DNA of 64,000 bases from assembly GCA_965250265.1 (NCBI GenBank), contig CBDFNO010000015.1, positions 310,001 to 374,000 on the forward strand, read 5' to 3'. The notes under the pieces were generated by a model. That model made no database searches. It was not told the DNA's origin and saw only the letters and a program-made list of their open reading frames with translations. Positions 17,781 through 27,567 of this stretch are shown one piece after another; positions within the stretch are counted from its first letter, which is position 1; every line of letters begins with the position of its first letter. Made by a program: the position numbers and the translations under genes. The DNA is from PRS1 sp965250265 (lineage in GTDB: Bacteria > Bacteroidota > Bacteroidia > Flavobacteriales > Flavobacteriaceae).

Positions 17781-19910
17781 ATGTTGATTTATATACTAAA
17801 ATTTAGTGTTTGCTTGGCCGTTTTTATGATATTCTATAAGCTTTTTTTGGAGAAAGAAAGCATGCATCAATTTAAACGAATTTATCTTCTTATTGGTATT
17901 GCAATAGCTCTCGGCATTCCATTTATAACATTTACAGAATATGTAGTAACTTCATCAGAGTTTCAGCCAGTAATCATCAATGATTTAGCATTAAATACAA
18001 ACACTAATTCAGACTATTTATCTATAGTTTTATGGAGCATTTATGGATTGGGTGTGCTAATTTTCGGAATTTTATTCTTTAAAAATTTGATTAATATCCT
18101 TTCCAAAATAAACCGAAATACCAGAGTGAAAAACAATCATTTCACAAATGTATTACTGCAAAATTTAGTAATTCCTCATACTTTTTTCAATTATATATTT
18201 TTAAATAAACACAAATTTGAAACCCAACAAATTCCTAAAGAAGTATTATTACATGAAGAAACACATGCAATACAAAAACATTCATTAGATATCTTATTTA
18301 TAGAATTGCTTCAAGTTATTTTTTGGTTTAATCCTCTCTTAAATTTTATAAAAAAAGATATCAAACTTAATCATGAATTTTTAGCAGACCAAGCCGTTTT
18401 AAATAATGGCTTCGATACATCTACTTATCAAAATACACTATTAACATTCTCATCAAATGCATTACACCCTCAATTGGCAAATGCCATCAATTATTCATTA
18501 ATCAAAAAACGATTCACAGTTATGAAAACACATACATCAAAAAAAGGAATTTGGTTTCGAGGCATACTACTTCTTCCAATACTAGCCATTTTATTATTTA
18601 GTTTCAGTACGAAAGTTATAGTTCTAGAAGAAAAAAATGATATAGTAGAATTTGAAAAAATAATACAACAGGAGAAAGCCACTCCAGAACAGATTAAAGA
18701 GTATAACGCTATTGTCAAAAAACTTAATTCTCAACCTGAAAATAGGCGTATTATTAAACAAAAAGATGTTGAGCGCATCAAATACATTTATAGCTTAATG
18801 AGCGCAGAGCAAAAGAAGGGTGCAGAACCTTTCCCTAAATTAGCACCACCTCCACCAAAAGTTGTTGGTGTTGTTGAAGTATCTACCCCTGAAGTTATTG
18901 AAGTCGTAGAGATTCCTCCTGCTGCTATAGCTTCCAAAGTTATTGAAGTAATAGAGATTCCTTCAAACGCATCTGAAGCTCCAAAAGTGCTAGTAGTGAG
19001 AGAAATTCCACCACCACCTCCTTTGCCAGACAATGCAACACCTGATGAAAAGAAAAAATATAAAGAAGCTATAAAAGACTATAAATTAAAGACTCAAAAA
19101 GTTAAGTTACAAAAAGCTAAGGAAGGAAAATTAATTAAAGTTAGAGAACTGCGTGCTGCTGACAACCAAAAACAATTACAAGAAGGAAAATTAGCTTATA
19201 GAAAAGCTCAAGTTGCAGCTAGAGCAAATAAAATAAAAACTCAAAAAGGAGAGTTAGTTAAACTTAGGGAAGTACGCTCTGTTGAAAATAGAAAAAAATT
19301 GCAGACAGAAAAGAGAGCTTACAAAGAAACACAAGTAGCAGCCAGAGCGCTTAAACTAAAAGCTCAAAAAGGAGAACTCGTTAAAGTTAGAGAACTACGT
19401 GCTGCTGAAGACAGAAAACAATTACAAGAAGGAAAATTAGCCTATAAAAAAGCTCAGGTTGCAGCTAGAGCAAATAAAATAAAAGCAGAAAAAGGAGAAC
19501 TCGTTAAAGTTAGGAAACTACAAGCTAATGAAGAACGTAAACAATTACAAGAAGGAAAATTAGCATATAGAAAAGCTCAAATCGCAGCTAGAACAAATAA
19601 AATAAAAGCAGAAAAAGAAGAGCTCGTTAAAGTTAGAGAATTACGTACTGCTGATGACCGAAAACGTTTAGAGCAAGAGAAATTAAACTATAGAGATGCA
19701 AAAAGAAATTCCTCAAGTTCTCGAATTGAGCTTATCAATAATATGGTAAATAAGGGAGCGATTTTTTATTTTAACGGAAAAGAAATTCCATCTAAAAAAG
19801 CAATACAACTTGCAAAAAGCAAACGAAGAATAAATATTTCTACAAACGGTAAAAACTCTAAACAGCCTAAGGTCTATTTATCTACAAAACCTGTTGTAAA
19901 AGAAGATTAA
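17781..19910 (+). CDS. M56 (BlaR1-like) membrane metallopeptidase with long repeat tail
   Basis: A 709-residue inner-membrane sensor protease paired with BlaI. The N-terminal half has about four membrane segments and the zinc site HEETH (about 159-163) with the downstream NHEFLADQAV glutamate motif. After the last membrane segment (about 255-275) comes a periplasmic tail: a Pro-rich stretch (APPPPKVV, PPPPPLPDN) and then 4.75 copies of a 41-residue Lys/Arg/Gln-rich unit (about 449-643, consensus GELVKVRELRAAEDRKQLQE then GKLAYKKAQVAARANKIKAE) predicted as a coiled coil. No penicillin-binding domain is present, so the stimulus is not a beta-lactam by the standard mechanism. Confidence 0.88.
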   Translation: MLIYILKFSVCLAVFMIFYKLFLEKESMHQFKRIYLLIGIAIALGIPFITFTEYVVTSSEFQPVIINDLALNTNTNSDYLSIVLWSIYGLGVLIFGILFFKNLINILSKINRNTRVKNNHFTNVLLQNLVIPHTFFNYIFLNKHKFETQQIPKEVLLHEETHAIQKHSLDILFIELLQVIFWFNPLLNFIKKDIKLNHEFLADQAVLNNGFDTSTYQNTLLTFSSNALHPQLANAINYSLIKKRFTVMKTHTSKKGIWFRGILLLPILAILLFSFSTKVIVLEEKNDIVEFEKIIQQEKATPEQIKEYNAIVKKLNSQPENRRIIKQKDVERIKYIYSLMSAEQKKGAEPFPKLAPPPPKVVGVVEVSTPEVIEVVEIPPAAIASKVIEVIEIPSNASEAPKVLVVREIPPPPPLPDNATPDEKKKYKEAIKDYKLKTQKVKLQKAKEGKLIKVRELRAADNQKQLQEGKLAYRKAQVAARANKIKTQKGELVKLREVRSVENRKKLQTEKRAYKETQVAARALKLKAQKGELVKVRELRAAEDRKQLQEGKLAYKKAQVAARANKIKAEKGELVKVRKLQANEERKQLQEGKLAYRKAQIAARTNKIKAEKEELVKVRELRTADDRKRLEQEKLNYRDAKRNSSSSRIELINNMVNKGAIFYFNGKEIPSKKAIQLAKSKRRINISTNGKNSKQPKVYLSTKPVVKED
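19125..19709 (+). repeat. 41-residue (123-bp) tandem coding repeats, about 4.75 units
   Basis: Units start at residues 449, 490, 531, 572 and 613 of the M56 protein, with constant 41-residue spacing and no indels. The last unit is cut short near residue 643. Codons vary between units, so the array is older than a fresh slippage product. Units 1, 3 and 4 share EGKLAY(R/K)KAQVAARANKIK. Confidence 0.85.
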
Positions 19911-19931
19911 TACATTCATGTTCTATTTTTG

Positions 19932-19965
19932 GCCTCATTGGTTTCTATACCTTTGGGGCTTTTTT
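19932..19965 (+). terminator. Terminator after the first M56 gene
   Basis: GCCTCA...GG pairs with CC...TGGGGC through a two-base internal mismatch, then TTTTTT follows. It lies about 20 bp past the stop. Confidence 0.55.
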
Positions 19966-20031
19966 ATTAAATCATGTAACAAATTGATAGTCTTTGCGTT
20001 CTAATAGACAATCAATCAAACCAAACGAATT

Positions 20032-21132
20032 ATGTTAAAGAAATTTTTTATTATCTGCTCTGGCTCAGATACAGACATTTTAGAGCACTGCTCTACAGGT
20101 GAACAAAATAAATATGCTGGTATTGGAGCCACTGTTTTCTTTACGGCTTTAATGGCTTTTATAGCTGCAAGTTATGCGTTGTATACTGTCTTTGACAATT
20201 TAATTGCTTCTATTGCTTTTGGTTTTGTTTGGGGTTTACTAATTTTTAATCTTGATAGATATATTGTATCTACTATTAAAAAAACAGGAAATGTATTAGA
20301 TGAACTTATACAAGCATCTCCTAGAATTTTATTGGCAGTTATTATAGCTATCGTAATTGCCAAACCTTTAGAATTAAAAATCTTTGAGAAAGAAATCAAT
20401 CAAGTATTATTAGAGCAAAAAAATGATTTTACTCTAGCCAATAAGGATCAAATAGCACAACAATACACGCCAAAAATTGAAAGCCTAAATAACGAGATTA
20501 CTGCCTTACAAACTCAAATAGACACAAAAGAAGTTGAAGTTAATGATTTGTATTCAACATATATTGCAGAAGCTGAAGGTCGTGAAGGTACAATGTTATT
20601 GGGAAAAGGTCCTGTATATAAAGAAAAACGAGAGAAACACGATGCGACCTTAGCAGAACTACAGCAATTGAAAATCGATAATAAAGAAAAAATTGCTGTT
20701 ACTGAAGCTCAAATAACACAATTAGAGGGCGAATACGAAACTCAAGTAACTACTTCACAACCTATAATCGATAACTTTGATGGTTTAATGGCGCGAGTCA
20801 ACGCGTTAGGCGAGTTGCCTTGGTTACCTTCCTTTTTTATTTTCTTACTCTTTTTAGCTATTGAAACGTCACCAATATTTGCAAAACTTATATCTCCAAA
20901 GGGAGAATACGATATTAAACTCGCCAATAGCGAATCTGAATTGACAACATGGGCAGAACAAAATTCTTACCAAAGAAATGTTTTGTTAAATGCTGATAAT
21001 ATTATTAATGATCGCGTTTATGGTGATATTTCTACAGAAGAAGAACTGTTCGCTTACAAGAAAAAAATAGCACGCGAACTCATGAAAAAACAACAGGACG
21101 CCTTTTATAAAAAGCAAACGAGAATTCTTTAG
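20032..21132 (+). CDS. DUF4407 membrane protein
   Basis: A 366-residue protein. It starts with a short cytosolic stretch (FFIICSGSDTDIL, the family's opening), then three hydrophobic segments in the first 120 residues, a long charged coiled coil (about 125-245, rich in E, Q and K), and a fourth membrane segment (LPSFFIFLLFLAIETSPIF, about 262-281) before a charged tail. This matches DUF4407, a family of unknown function. It stands alone between a terminator and the fusion gene. Confidence 0.88.
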   Translation: MLKKFFIICSGSDTDILEHCSTGEQNKYAGIGATVFFTALMAFIAASYALYTVFDNLIASIAFGFVWGLLIFNLDRYIVSTIKKTGNVLDELIQASPRILLAVIIAIVIAKPLELKIFEKEINQVLLEQKNDFTLANKDQIAQQYTPKIESLNNEITALQTQIDTKEVEVNDLYSTYIAEAEGREGTMLLGKGPVYKEKREKHDATLAELQQLKIDNKEKIAVTEAQITQLEGEYETQVTTSQPIIDNFDGLMARVNALGELPWLPSFFIFLLFLAIETSPIFAKLISPKGEYDIKLANSESELTTWAEQNSYQRNVLLNADNIINDRVYGDISTEEELFAYKKKIARELMKKQQDAFYKKQTRIL

Positions 21133-21204
21133 AATCTAGATCGTTTATCGCATTATTTTCTATTATTTTTATAGTTGAATATTTTACTACAAAAATTAGG
21201 ACTA

Positions 21205-24200
21205 ATGCCGACCAATACTTTTGAAATTTCTGAAATTCAAGCAGAACATATTCTTCTGTCCTTGTATGATTTAATTGGAACTGCTTCTGCCTTGCCTGGC
21301 TATGAAGACTATAATTTTAGGGTGAAAGTTAAAAATAGTGATGGCTTTATTCTAAAAATCTCTCGTCCTAATGAAGATGTAGATAATCTTCATTTTCAGC
21401 AAGAACTATTACAATATATTGCTTCAAACAGCAAAGATATTATCGCTCCAAAAGTTAAAAAAGACAAAAACGGAAATTCAATTTCCGAAATCACTGATGA
21501 GTTTGGCAAACAACGAAAAGTACGCTTGCTAACTTGGATCTCTGGCAGAGTTTGGAGTAGTGTTAATCCACAATTAAATGATTTACGCTTCAGTTTAGGA
21601 GAAAAATGTGGTAGCCTCACAAGTGCTCTACTTGGATTTGAGCATGACAAAGCTCATCGAGGTTTTGAATGGGATATCGCGCAATCGCTTTGGACAAAAA
21701 AACACCTTCATCTTTTTAATGAAAAAGAAATTGGGATTATAGTCTATTTTCAAAAGCTGTTTGAAAATAACTTTAAAGCTTATAGCTTATTAAGAAAATC
21801 TATCATCCATAACGATATAAATGACAATAATGTAGTGGTATCTTCAGAGTTAATCAACCCTAAAGTAACTGCGGTTATAGATTATGGAGATGCTATGCAC
21901 ACACAAATAATTAATGATGTGGCAGTAGCATGTTCATATTCAATTATGCACAAAAAAGATCCTTTGGATGCTGCTTTACCTTTTGTTAAAGGATATCATT
22001 CAACGTTTCCACTTTTAGAAGAGGAATTAGAACACTTATATGCTGCTATAGCAATGAGGATGGTCATATCTGTAATAAAATCAGCTATAAATAAATTAGA
22101 CGAACCTGACAACAAATATCTTTATATAAGTGAAAAATCTTCTTGGGAATTGCTTAAAAAATGGAAGAATGTGAGTGTTGATTTTGCATATTTTAGTTTC
22201 AGACAAGCTTGTGGATTTAGTGTACATCCAAATGAAGAAAAGTTCAATAATTGGGCAGCAAAAAATGAATTTAAAATTACAGATTTGTTCCCTTCTGCAC
22301 TCAATAATAAAATTAAACATATTGATTTAAGTGTTTCTAGTAAATGGGTTGGGCATTTGAAGGATTTTAGTGATTTAGATTATTTTCAGTTTAGAATTAA
22401 TCAGTTACAATCACAGTATCAAAATAAAGTAATTACAGGAGGTTATTTAGAACCACGCCCAATTTATACATCTTCGGCTTATGATAAAATTGGAAATAAT
22501 GGAAGAGAAAGCAGAACAATACATTTAGGTATTGATTTTTGGTTCCCTCCACTTACTCCTGTTCATGCTTTATTTGATGGAGAAGTTGTAACTGCTGTTA
22601 ACGATAAAGGAGATAAGGAATATGGTGGTTTGATTATTCTGAAGCATTTAGTTAATGATTTTGAATTCTTTACACTTTATGGCCACAATACTGTTGCGAG
22701 TGTTTTGAAACATAAAGTAGGAGATAATATCAAAAAAGGAAATAAAATTTCAGAGTTGGGCAATTACCCAGAAAACGGAAATTGGGCGCCTCACCTTCAT
22801 TTTCAGGTGATGTTGTCTATGTTAGATTACAAAATTGATTATCCAGGAGTTGCATATTTTAATCAGTGTGAAGTTTGGGAAGGACTATGTTTAGATCCAA
22901 ATTTGCTATTTAAATCAGAAAATCTTCAGCAAAAAAAGAAAACTTCTAACCAAGAAATAATTGATTACAGAAAACAACATTTAGGCAAAAATTTAAGCCT
23001 GCAGTATAAAGCTCCAATTAGAATGGTTCGTGGAGCTGGGCAATATTTAATGGATCAATATGGCAAAAAATATTTGGATACAGTTAATAATGTAGCACAT
23101 GTTGGCCATGAGCATTATGATGTAGTTAAAGCTGGACAAGAACAAATGGCTTTAATAAATACAAATTCTCGTTATCTACACGAAAATATAAATGAACTAG
23201 CAAAAGAATTACTTGATACTTTACCTCCAGAATTGAGTGTTGTACATTTTGTAAATTCTGGAAGTGAAGCTAACGAGCTAGCTATTAGAATGTCAAAAGC
23301 AACTACTGGTGAGAATGATATTATAGCAAGTGAAGTAGGTTATCATGGAAATACAAATATGTGTATTGATATCTCATCTTATAAATTTGATGGAAAAGGC
23401 GGAAAAGGAGCACCAGAATACACACATATTTTTCCGTTGCCAGATACTTTTCGAGGGAAATATAAGGATGAAAATGCTGCCAAAAAATATGCTGAAGAAG
23501 TTCAGAATCAAATTGAAAAAGTGCACAAAAACGGGAGGAACATTGCTGCATTTATCATAGAACCAATAATTAGTTGTGGTGGTCAAATAGAACTGCCTGA
23601 AGGTTTTTTAGCAAAAGCATATGAATATGTTCGTGAAACTGGAGGCTTATGTATTTCAGACGAAATACAAACTGGTTGTGGCAGAATGGGAAAAACATTT
23701 TGGGGGTTTCAATTGCATAATGTTGTTCCTGACGTAGTGACTATTGGTAAACCTTTAGGAAATGGTCATCCAATAGCTGCAGTTGTTTGCACACAAATCG
23801 TAGCTGATAATTTTGCCAATGGCATGGAATACTTTAACACCTTTGGTGGTAATCCTGTTTCCTGTGCTATTGGCACCGAAGTTATTCGAACTGTAAAACG
23901 AGAAAAACTTCAGGAGAATGCGTTAGAAGTTGGCGAGTTTTTAAAAACTGGTTTAAAAAAATTAGCTATTGAATTTCCGATTATTGGAGATATTCGCGGA
24001 CAAGGCTTATTTCTAGGAATTGAATTGGTCGATACTGAAATGAGCCCATTGGCTAAACAAACAGATTATCTGGCCAATAGAATGAAAGACCATGGTATTT
24101 TAATGAGCACAGATGGACCCGACAATAATGTAATAAAAATTAAACCACCAATGGTATTTACTAAAAAAAATGCAGATGAATTATTATTCTATTTAGGAAA

Positions 24201-24237
24201 GATCTTTGCTGAAGACTTAATGTTAGCATATAAATGA
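21205..24237 (+). CDS. Trifunctional fusion: APH/hydroxylysine-kinase-like + M23 peptidase + class-III PLP aminotransferase/phospho-lyase
   Basis: About 1010 residues in three parts. (1) Residues about 15-330: an APH-fold small-molecule kinase with HNDINDNNVV (catalytic loop) and VIDYGD (metal Asp). (2) About 405-560: an M23/LytM peptidase-like domain with HLGIDF and HLHF metal motifs intact and a YGH motif. (3) About 595-1010: a class-III aminotransferase-fold PLP enzyme with SGSEANELAIRM, DEIQTGCGRMGKTFW and the PLP lysine in IGKPLGNGHP. In animals the separate enzymes HYKK and PHYKPL/ETNPPL phosphorylate hydroxylysine and then eliminate phosphate; the fusion may do both. ATG at 21205 is preferred over an in-frame TTG at 21175. 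galK starts 7 bp later. Substrate is inferred. Confidence 0.85.
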   Translation: MPTNTFEISEIQAEHILLSLYDLIGTASALPGYEDYNFRVKVKNSDGFILKISRPNEDVDNLHFQQELLQYIASNSKDIIAPKVKKDKNGNSISEITDEFGKQRKVRLLTWISGRVWSSVNPQLNDLRFSLGEKCGSLTSALLGFEHDKAHRGFEWDIAQSLWTKKHLHLFNEKEIGIIVYFQKLFENNFKAYSLLRKSIIHNDINDNNVVVSSELINPKVTAVIDYGDAMHTQIINDVAVACSYSIMHKKDPLDAALPFVKGYHSTFPLLEEELEHLYAAIAMRMVISVIKSAINKLDEPDNKYLYISEKSSWELLKKWKNVSVDFAYFSFRQACGFSVHPNEEKFNNWAAKNEFKITDLFPSALNNKIKHIDLSVSSKWVGHLKDFSDLDYFQFRINQLQSQYQNKVITGGYLEPRPIYTSSAYDKIGNNGRESRTIHLGIDFWFPPLTPVHALFDGEVVTAVNDKGDKEYGGLIILKHLVNDFEFFTLYGHNTVASVLKHKVGDNIKKGNKISELGNYPENGNWAPHLHFQVMLSMLDYKIDYPGVAYFNQCEVWEGLCLDPNLLFKSENLQQKKKTSNQEIIDYRKQHLGKNLSLQYKAPIRMVRGAGQYLMDQYGKKYLDTVNNVAHVGHEHYDVVKAGQEQMALINTNSRYLHENINELAKELLDTLPPELSVVHFVNSGSEANELAIRMSKATTGENDIIASEVGYHGNTNMCIDISSYKFDGKGGKGAPEYTHIFPLPDTFRGKYKDENAAKKYAEEVQNQIEKVHKNGRNIAAFIIEPIISCGGQIELPEGFLAKAYEYVRETGGLCISDEIQTGCGRMGKTFWGFQLHNVVPDVVTIGKPLGNGHPIAAVVCTQIVADNFANGMEYFNTFGGNPVSCAIGTEVIRTVKREKLQENALEVGEFLKTGLKKLAIEFPIIGDIRGQGLFLGIELVDTEMSPLAKQTDYLANRMKDHGILMSTDGPDNNVIKIKPPMVFTKKNADELLFYLGKIFAEDLMLAYK

Positions 24238-24244
24238 AGATTAA

Positions 24245-25396
24245 ATGAAAGAGCAATTAATACTGAGCATAAAACAACAGTTCATTTCAAAATTTAATTC
24301 GGAGCCTCTTCTTGTATTTTCACCTGGGCGTATTAATCTTATTGGCGAGCATACCGATTATAATGACGGTTTTGTGTTTCCGGCTGCTATAGATAAAGGT
24401 ATTGTTGCTGCAATACAACACAGTGATGAAGATTTTTCTTCTATAGTGGCCTCAGATGTTGAAGAACAATTAAATTTTTCATTAGAGCATATTCAATCTC
24501 AAAAAAACGGAGGCTGGAAAAATTATGTATTAGGTGTTGTTACCGAAATACAAAAAAAAGGCAAACATCTTGGTAACTTCAAGCTTGTTTTTGGTGGAAA
24601 TATTCCAATTGGTGCAGGATTATCGTCTTCGGCAGCTTTAGAGAGCAGTATTGCCTATAGTCTAAATGAATTATTTCAGCTAGGTTTTACAAAAAAAGAA
24701 ATGATTGTTATCTCACAAAAAGCAGAACATAACTTTGTAGGTGTAAAATGTGGCATTATGGATCAATATGCAAGTATGTTTGGAATAAAAAATAGTGCTC
24801 TACTTATAGATTGCAGACATATTAAAGCTACTGAATTTAAAATTGACTTTAAAGACTACTTTATTCTCTTAATCAATACTAATGTTAAACATAGTTTGGC
24901 TGGAAGTGAATATAATGAAAGACGTTTGGTTTGTGAAAAAATTTCATTGCTTTTAAATATTAAAAACCTAAGAGATGCTTCTGAAAATGATTTACTTTCA
25001 ATTAAAGATCAAATCACAGAAGAGAATTATCAAAAAGTGCTTTATGTGATTCAAGAAAATCAGCGTGTACTTGAAGCTTCAAAAGCTGTTAGAGATAATG
25101 ATACTAAATTGCTGGGTAAACTATTTTATGAATCACATTATGGCTTACAACATCAATACAAAGTAAGCTGTGATGAATTAGATTTTTTAGTAGATGCCAC
25201 AAAAGATAATGACAATATTATTGGAGCCCGGATGATGGGAGGCGGTTTTGGAGGTTGCACTATAAATATAATAAAAAGAGAAGCATTAGGTGAGTTTTCA
25301 AAAACCATTCAAAAACAATTCAATCACAAATTCAATAGCGATTGTAGTATATATAATGTAAATTTATCTCAAGGTACGCATCTCATAAATATATAA
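24245..25396 (+). CDS. galK: Galactokinase
   Basis: A 383-residue GHMP kinase: galactose + ATP to galactose-1-phosphate. Motifs: the galactokinase signature PGRINLIGEHTDYNDGFVFP (about 23-42), the phosphate-binding IPIGAGLSSSAALE (about 121-134), CGIMDQYAS (catalytic Asp region) and the C-terminal GARMMGGGFGGC. Length is normal. It begins 7 bp after the fusion gene. No galactose-1-phosphate uridylyltransferase or epimerase of the Leloir pathway is beside it, which is notable because galK is often with galT. Confidence 0.95.
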   Translation: MKEQLILSIKQQFISKFNSEPLLVFSPGRINLIGEHTDYNDGFVFPAAIDKGIVAAIQHSDEDFSSIVASDVEEQLNFSLEHIQSQKNGGWKNYVLGVVTEIQKKGKHLGNFKLVFGGNIPIGAGLSSSAALESSIAYSLNELFQLGFTKKEMIVISQKAEHNFVGVKCGIMDQYASMFGIKNSALLIDCRHIKATEFKIDFKDYFILLINTNVKHSLAGSEYNERRLVCEKISLLLNIKNLRDASENDLLSIKDQITEENYQKVLYVIQENQRVLEASKAVRDNDTKLLGKLFYESHYGLQHQYKVSCDELDFLVDATKDNDNIIGARMMGGGFGGCTINIIKREALGEFSKTIQKQFNHKFNSDCSIYNVNLSQGTHLINI

Positions 25397-25400
25397 TTTC

Positions 25401-25832
25401 ATGAAAAAATCATTTTTCTTTTTAGGGGCATTAGCATTACTGTTCTCATGTTCTCAAACTATAGAACAACAAGACAAAGACGAAATAATTGCGATAATTA
25501 AGATTCAAGAAAAAGCGTGGTCTAATCATGATTTAGAAGGCTTTATGCAAGGGTATTGGAAAAATGATTCCTTAAAATTTTACGGCAGTAGTGGTTTGAC
25601 TTATGGCTGGGATAAAACACTGGCAAATTATAAAAAAGGATATCCTACGAAAGATCATTCTGGTACTTTAACTTTTACAATAAATGATATTTCTAAAATA
25701 AATAATGAGTCTTATTTTGTAATGGGAGAGTATTACCTAACTCGTAAAGTAGGAGATGCTAATGGTGTGTTTATGATCATTTTTAAAAAAATAAATGGCG
25801 AATGGAAAATTATAGCTGATACTTCCTGTTAA
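25401..25832 (+). CDS. DUF4440/SnoaL-like (NTF2-fold) lipoprotein
   Basis: A 143-residue lipoprotein: signal peptide with lipobox LLFSC, then one NTF2-fold domain (about 28-143) with IIKIQEKAWSNHDLEGFMQGYW at its start and an end strand GEWKIIADTS typical of DUF4440. The function of such proteins is generally unknown; some bind small ligands. It begins 4 bp after galK, so it is in the same transcript. Confidence 0.8.
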   Translation: MKKSFFFLGALALLFSCSQTIEQQDKDEIIAIIKIQEKAWSNHDLEGFMQGYWKNDSLKFYGSSGLTYGWDKTLANYKKGYPTKDHSGTLTFTINDISKINNESYFVMGEYYLTRKVGDANGVFMIIFKKINGEWKIIADTSC

Positions 25833-25836
25833 CAAT

Positions 25837-26319
25837 ATGAATTATATTACTAGAAAAGCAACTTTAGACGATTTGCCAACACTCTTGAAATTTGAACAAG
25901 GTGTAATTGAAGCAGAACGTCCTATGGATCCAACCCTAAAAGATGGTAAAATTAACTACTATGATATTTCGGAAATAATAACCAATGAAAATTCTGATGT
26001 ATTTGTAGTAGAAATTAATAATGAAATTGTTGCTTCCGGCTATGCGAAAATTATGAGTGACCGACATTATTTAAAACATAAAAAACAAGGATATTTAGGT
26101 TTTATGTTTGTTCCAAAAGACTATAGAGGAAAAGGGGTAAACAAGCTTATTGTAGATGCTTTACTTAATTGGTGTAGAGAACGAAACATTTTTGAAATTA
26201 GACTCGATGTTTATGATGTTAATTTACCAGCCATAAGAGCTTATGAAAAGGTAGGTTTTAAAAAACACTTGATTAATATGAGGCTAAATCTTCAAGACTT
26301 AGAAAACCTGCATCTCTAA
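25837..26319 (+). CDS. GNAT family N-acetyltransferase
   Basis: A 160-residue acetyl-CoA-dependent acyltransferase. The acetyl-CoA loop reads GFMFVPKDYRGKGVNKLIV (about 89-107), with the C-terminal LDVYDVNLPAIRAYEKVGF motif. It is the last gene of the fusion-galK operon (4 bp after the previous gene). Its stop overlaps the stop of the convergent oxidoreductase gene by 4 bp. Acceptor unknown; an amino-acid amine from this catabolic region would be plausible. Confidence 0.9.
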   Translation: MNYITRKATLDDLPTLLKFEQGVIEAERPMDPTLKDGKINYYDISEIITNENSDVFVVEINNEIVASGYAKIMSDRHYLKHKKQGYLGFMFVPKDYRGKGVNKLIVDALLNWCRERNIFEIRLDVYDVNLPAIRAYEKVGFKKHLINMRLNLQDLENLHL

Positions 26320-27560
26320 AATTTTCTATCTGGGTGAAAAGGAATTAAACCTAAAGACGGTTTTTGTCCTGAAATAATTTCAGATACCAACTTCCCAGTT
26401 GCAGTTGCCATACTCCAACCCATCATAGCATGACCAGTTGCTATTGTTAAATTATTACATTTTGAAGACTTGCCGATATATGGTAAACCATCAGGAGATA
26501 CTGGACGCAAACCACAAGCTGCATTGTCTTTTTCTGCTTTAGTTAGTGCGACATCAGGATAATATTGCATGGTAGCATTAGCGATTGCTTCAACTCTTGC
26601 TTTATTAATATGATGATTTATTCCAGCAATTTCCATTGTTCCGGCAAACCGTGTAAAACCATTCATAGGCGTTACTGCTGCTTTGGATTCTGCCATAATT
26701 GCTGGTATCGTAATTCCTGTTGGCCTTTCTGTATTAATTCGATAACCTTTTCCTGCTTGTAATAGTAATTTCAATCCCAATTTTTTACTTAATAAAGAGC
26801 TCCATGAACCAGCAGCTAACACAAATTCATCGGCTTTTAACTTTTGTTTATTTGTTATTATTGCCTTTATTTCTTCATCATCGATTTCTAAATTTTCAAC
26901 TTTCTCATTAATGAAGAATTTTACATCAATTTGTCTTAAATGCGATTTCATTTCTTTCATGAATTCATTTGGAGTACTATGATGATCGCATTTATAATAG
27001 ACTCCACCTAAAGCATTAATTTCTACATTTGGTTCTATTTTATTAATCTCTTCTAAACTAACTTCTCTTGCTTCCAATCCAAGATCTTGGGCTAAATTTG
27101 CCATTTCCATTTCTTCCTTAAGCATTTCTTCTTTTTGACAAAGCATTAACAGCCCTTTCTTATCGTAGTGATAAGTAAAATTTTCAGTCTTTTTAATTTC
27201 ATTATATAACTCTTGACTCAATACCGAAATATCTCTAATAACTGGAGCTGCTTTTTGAACATGTTTAGCATTACATGATTTATTAAAAGCCCAAGTCCAA
27301 CGTAAAAAGTCTAAATCTAAACGTGGTTTTATATATAAAGGGCTTGAAGAATTAAACATCCATTTCAATCCTTTTTTCATGACACTAGGAGCTGATAATG
27401 GAATTAAATGACTTGGAGATAAGTAACCTGCATTTACATAAGATGCACCTGCATCTAAATTAGACTGGTCTACAACAGTCACTTGATGGCCTTCCTTTTG
27501 AAGATAATATGCAGCGCATAAGCCTATGATTCCACCTCCTATGATGACACAATTTTTCAA
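26316..27560 (-). CDS. FAD-dependent D-amino-acid oxidoreductase (DadA-like, cis-4-hydroxy-D-proline step)
   Basis: A 414-residue flavoprotein of the DAO/DadA family with GGGIIGLCAAYYL (about 7-19) for FAD binding and a C-terminal GLRPVSPDGLPYIG followed by ATGHAMMGWSMA. In hydroxyproline catabolism a protein of this kind oxidises cis-4-hydroxy-D-proline to pyrroline-4-hydroxy-2-carboxylate. The adjacent 4-hydroxyproline epimerase, deaminase and aldehyde dehydrogenase genes point to that role. It is the last gene of the minus-strand operon. Confidence 0.88.
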   Translation of the reverse strand: MKNCVIIGGGIIGLCAAYYLQKEGHQVTVVDQSNLDAGASYVNAGYLSPSHLIPLSAPSVMKKGLKWMFNSSSPLYIKPRLDLDFLRWTWAFNKSCNAKHVQKAAPVIRDISVLSQELYNEIKKTENFTYHYDKKGLLMLCQKEEMLKEEMEMANLAQDLGLEAREVSLEEINKIEPNVEINALGGVYYKCDHHSTPNEFMKEMKSHLRQIDVKFFINEKVENLEIDDEEIKAIITNKQKLKADEFVLAAGSWSSLLSKKLGLKLLLQAGKGYRINTERPTGITIPAIMAESKAAVTPMNGFTRFAGTMEIAGINHHINKARVEAIANATMQYYPDVALTKAEKDNAACGLRPVSPDGLPYIGKSSKCNNLTIATGHAMMGWSMATATGKLVSEIISGQKPSLGLIPFHPDRKF

Positions 27561-27567
27561 TATAACA

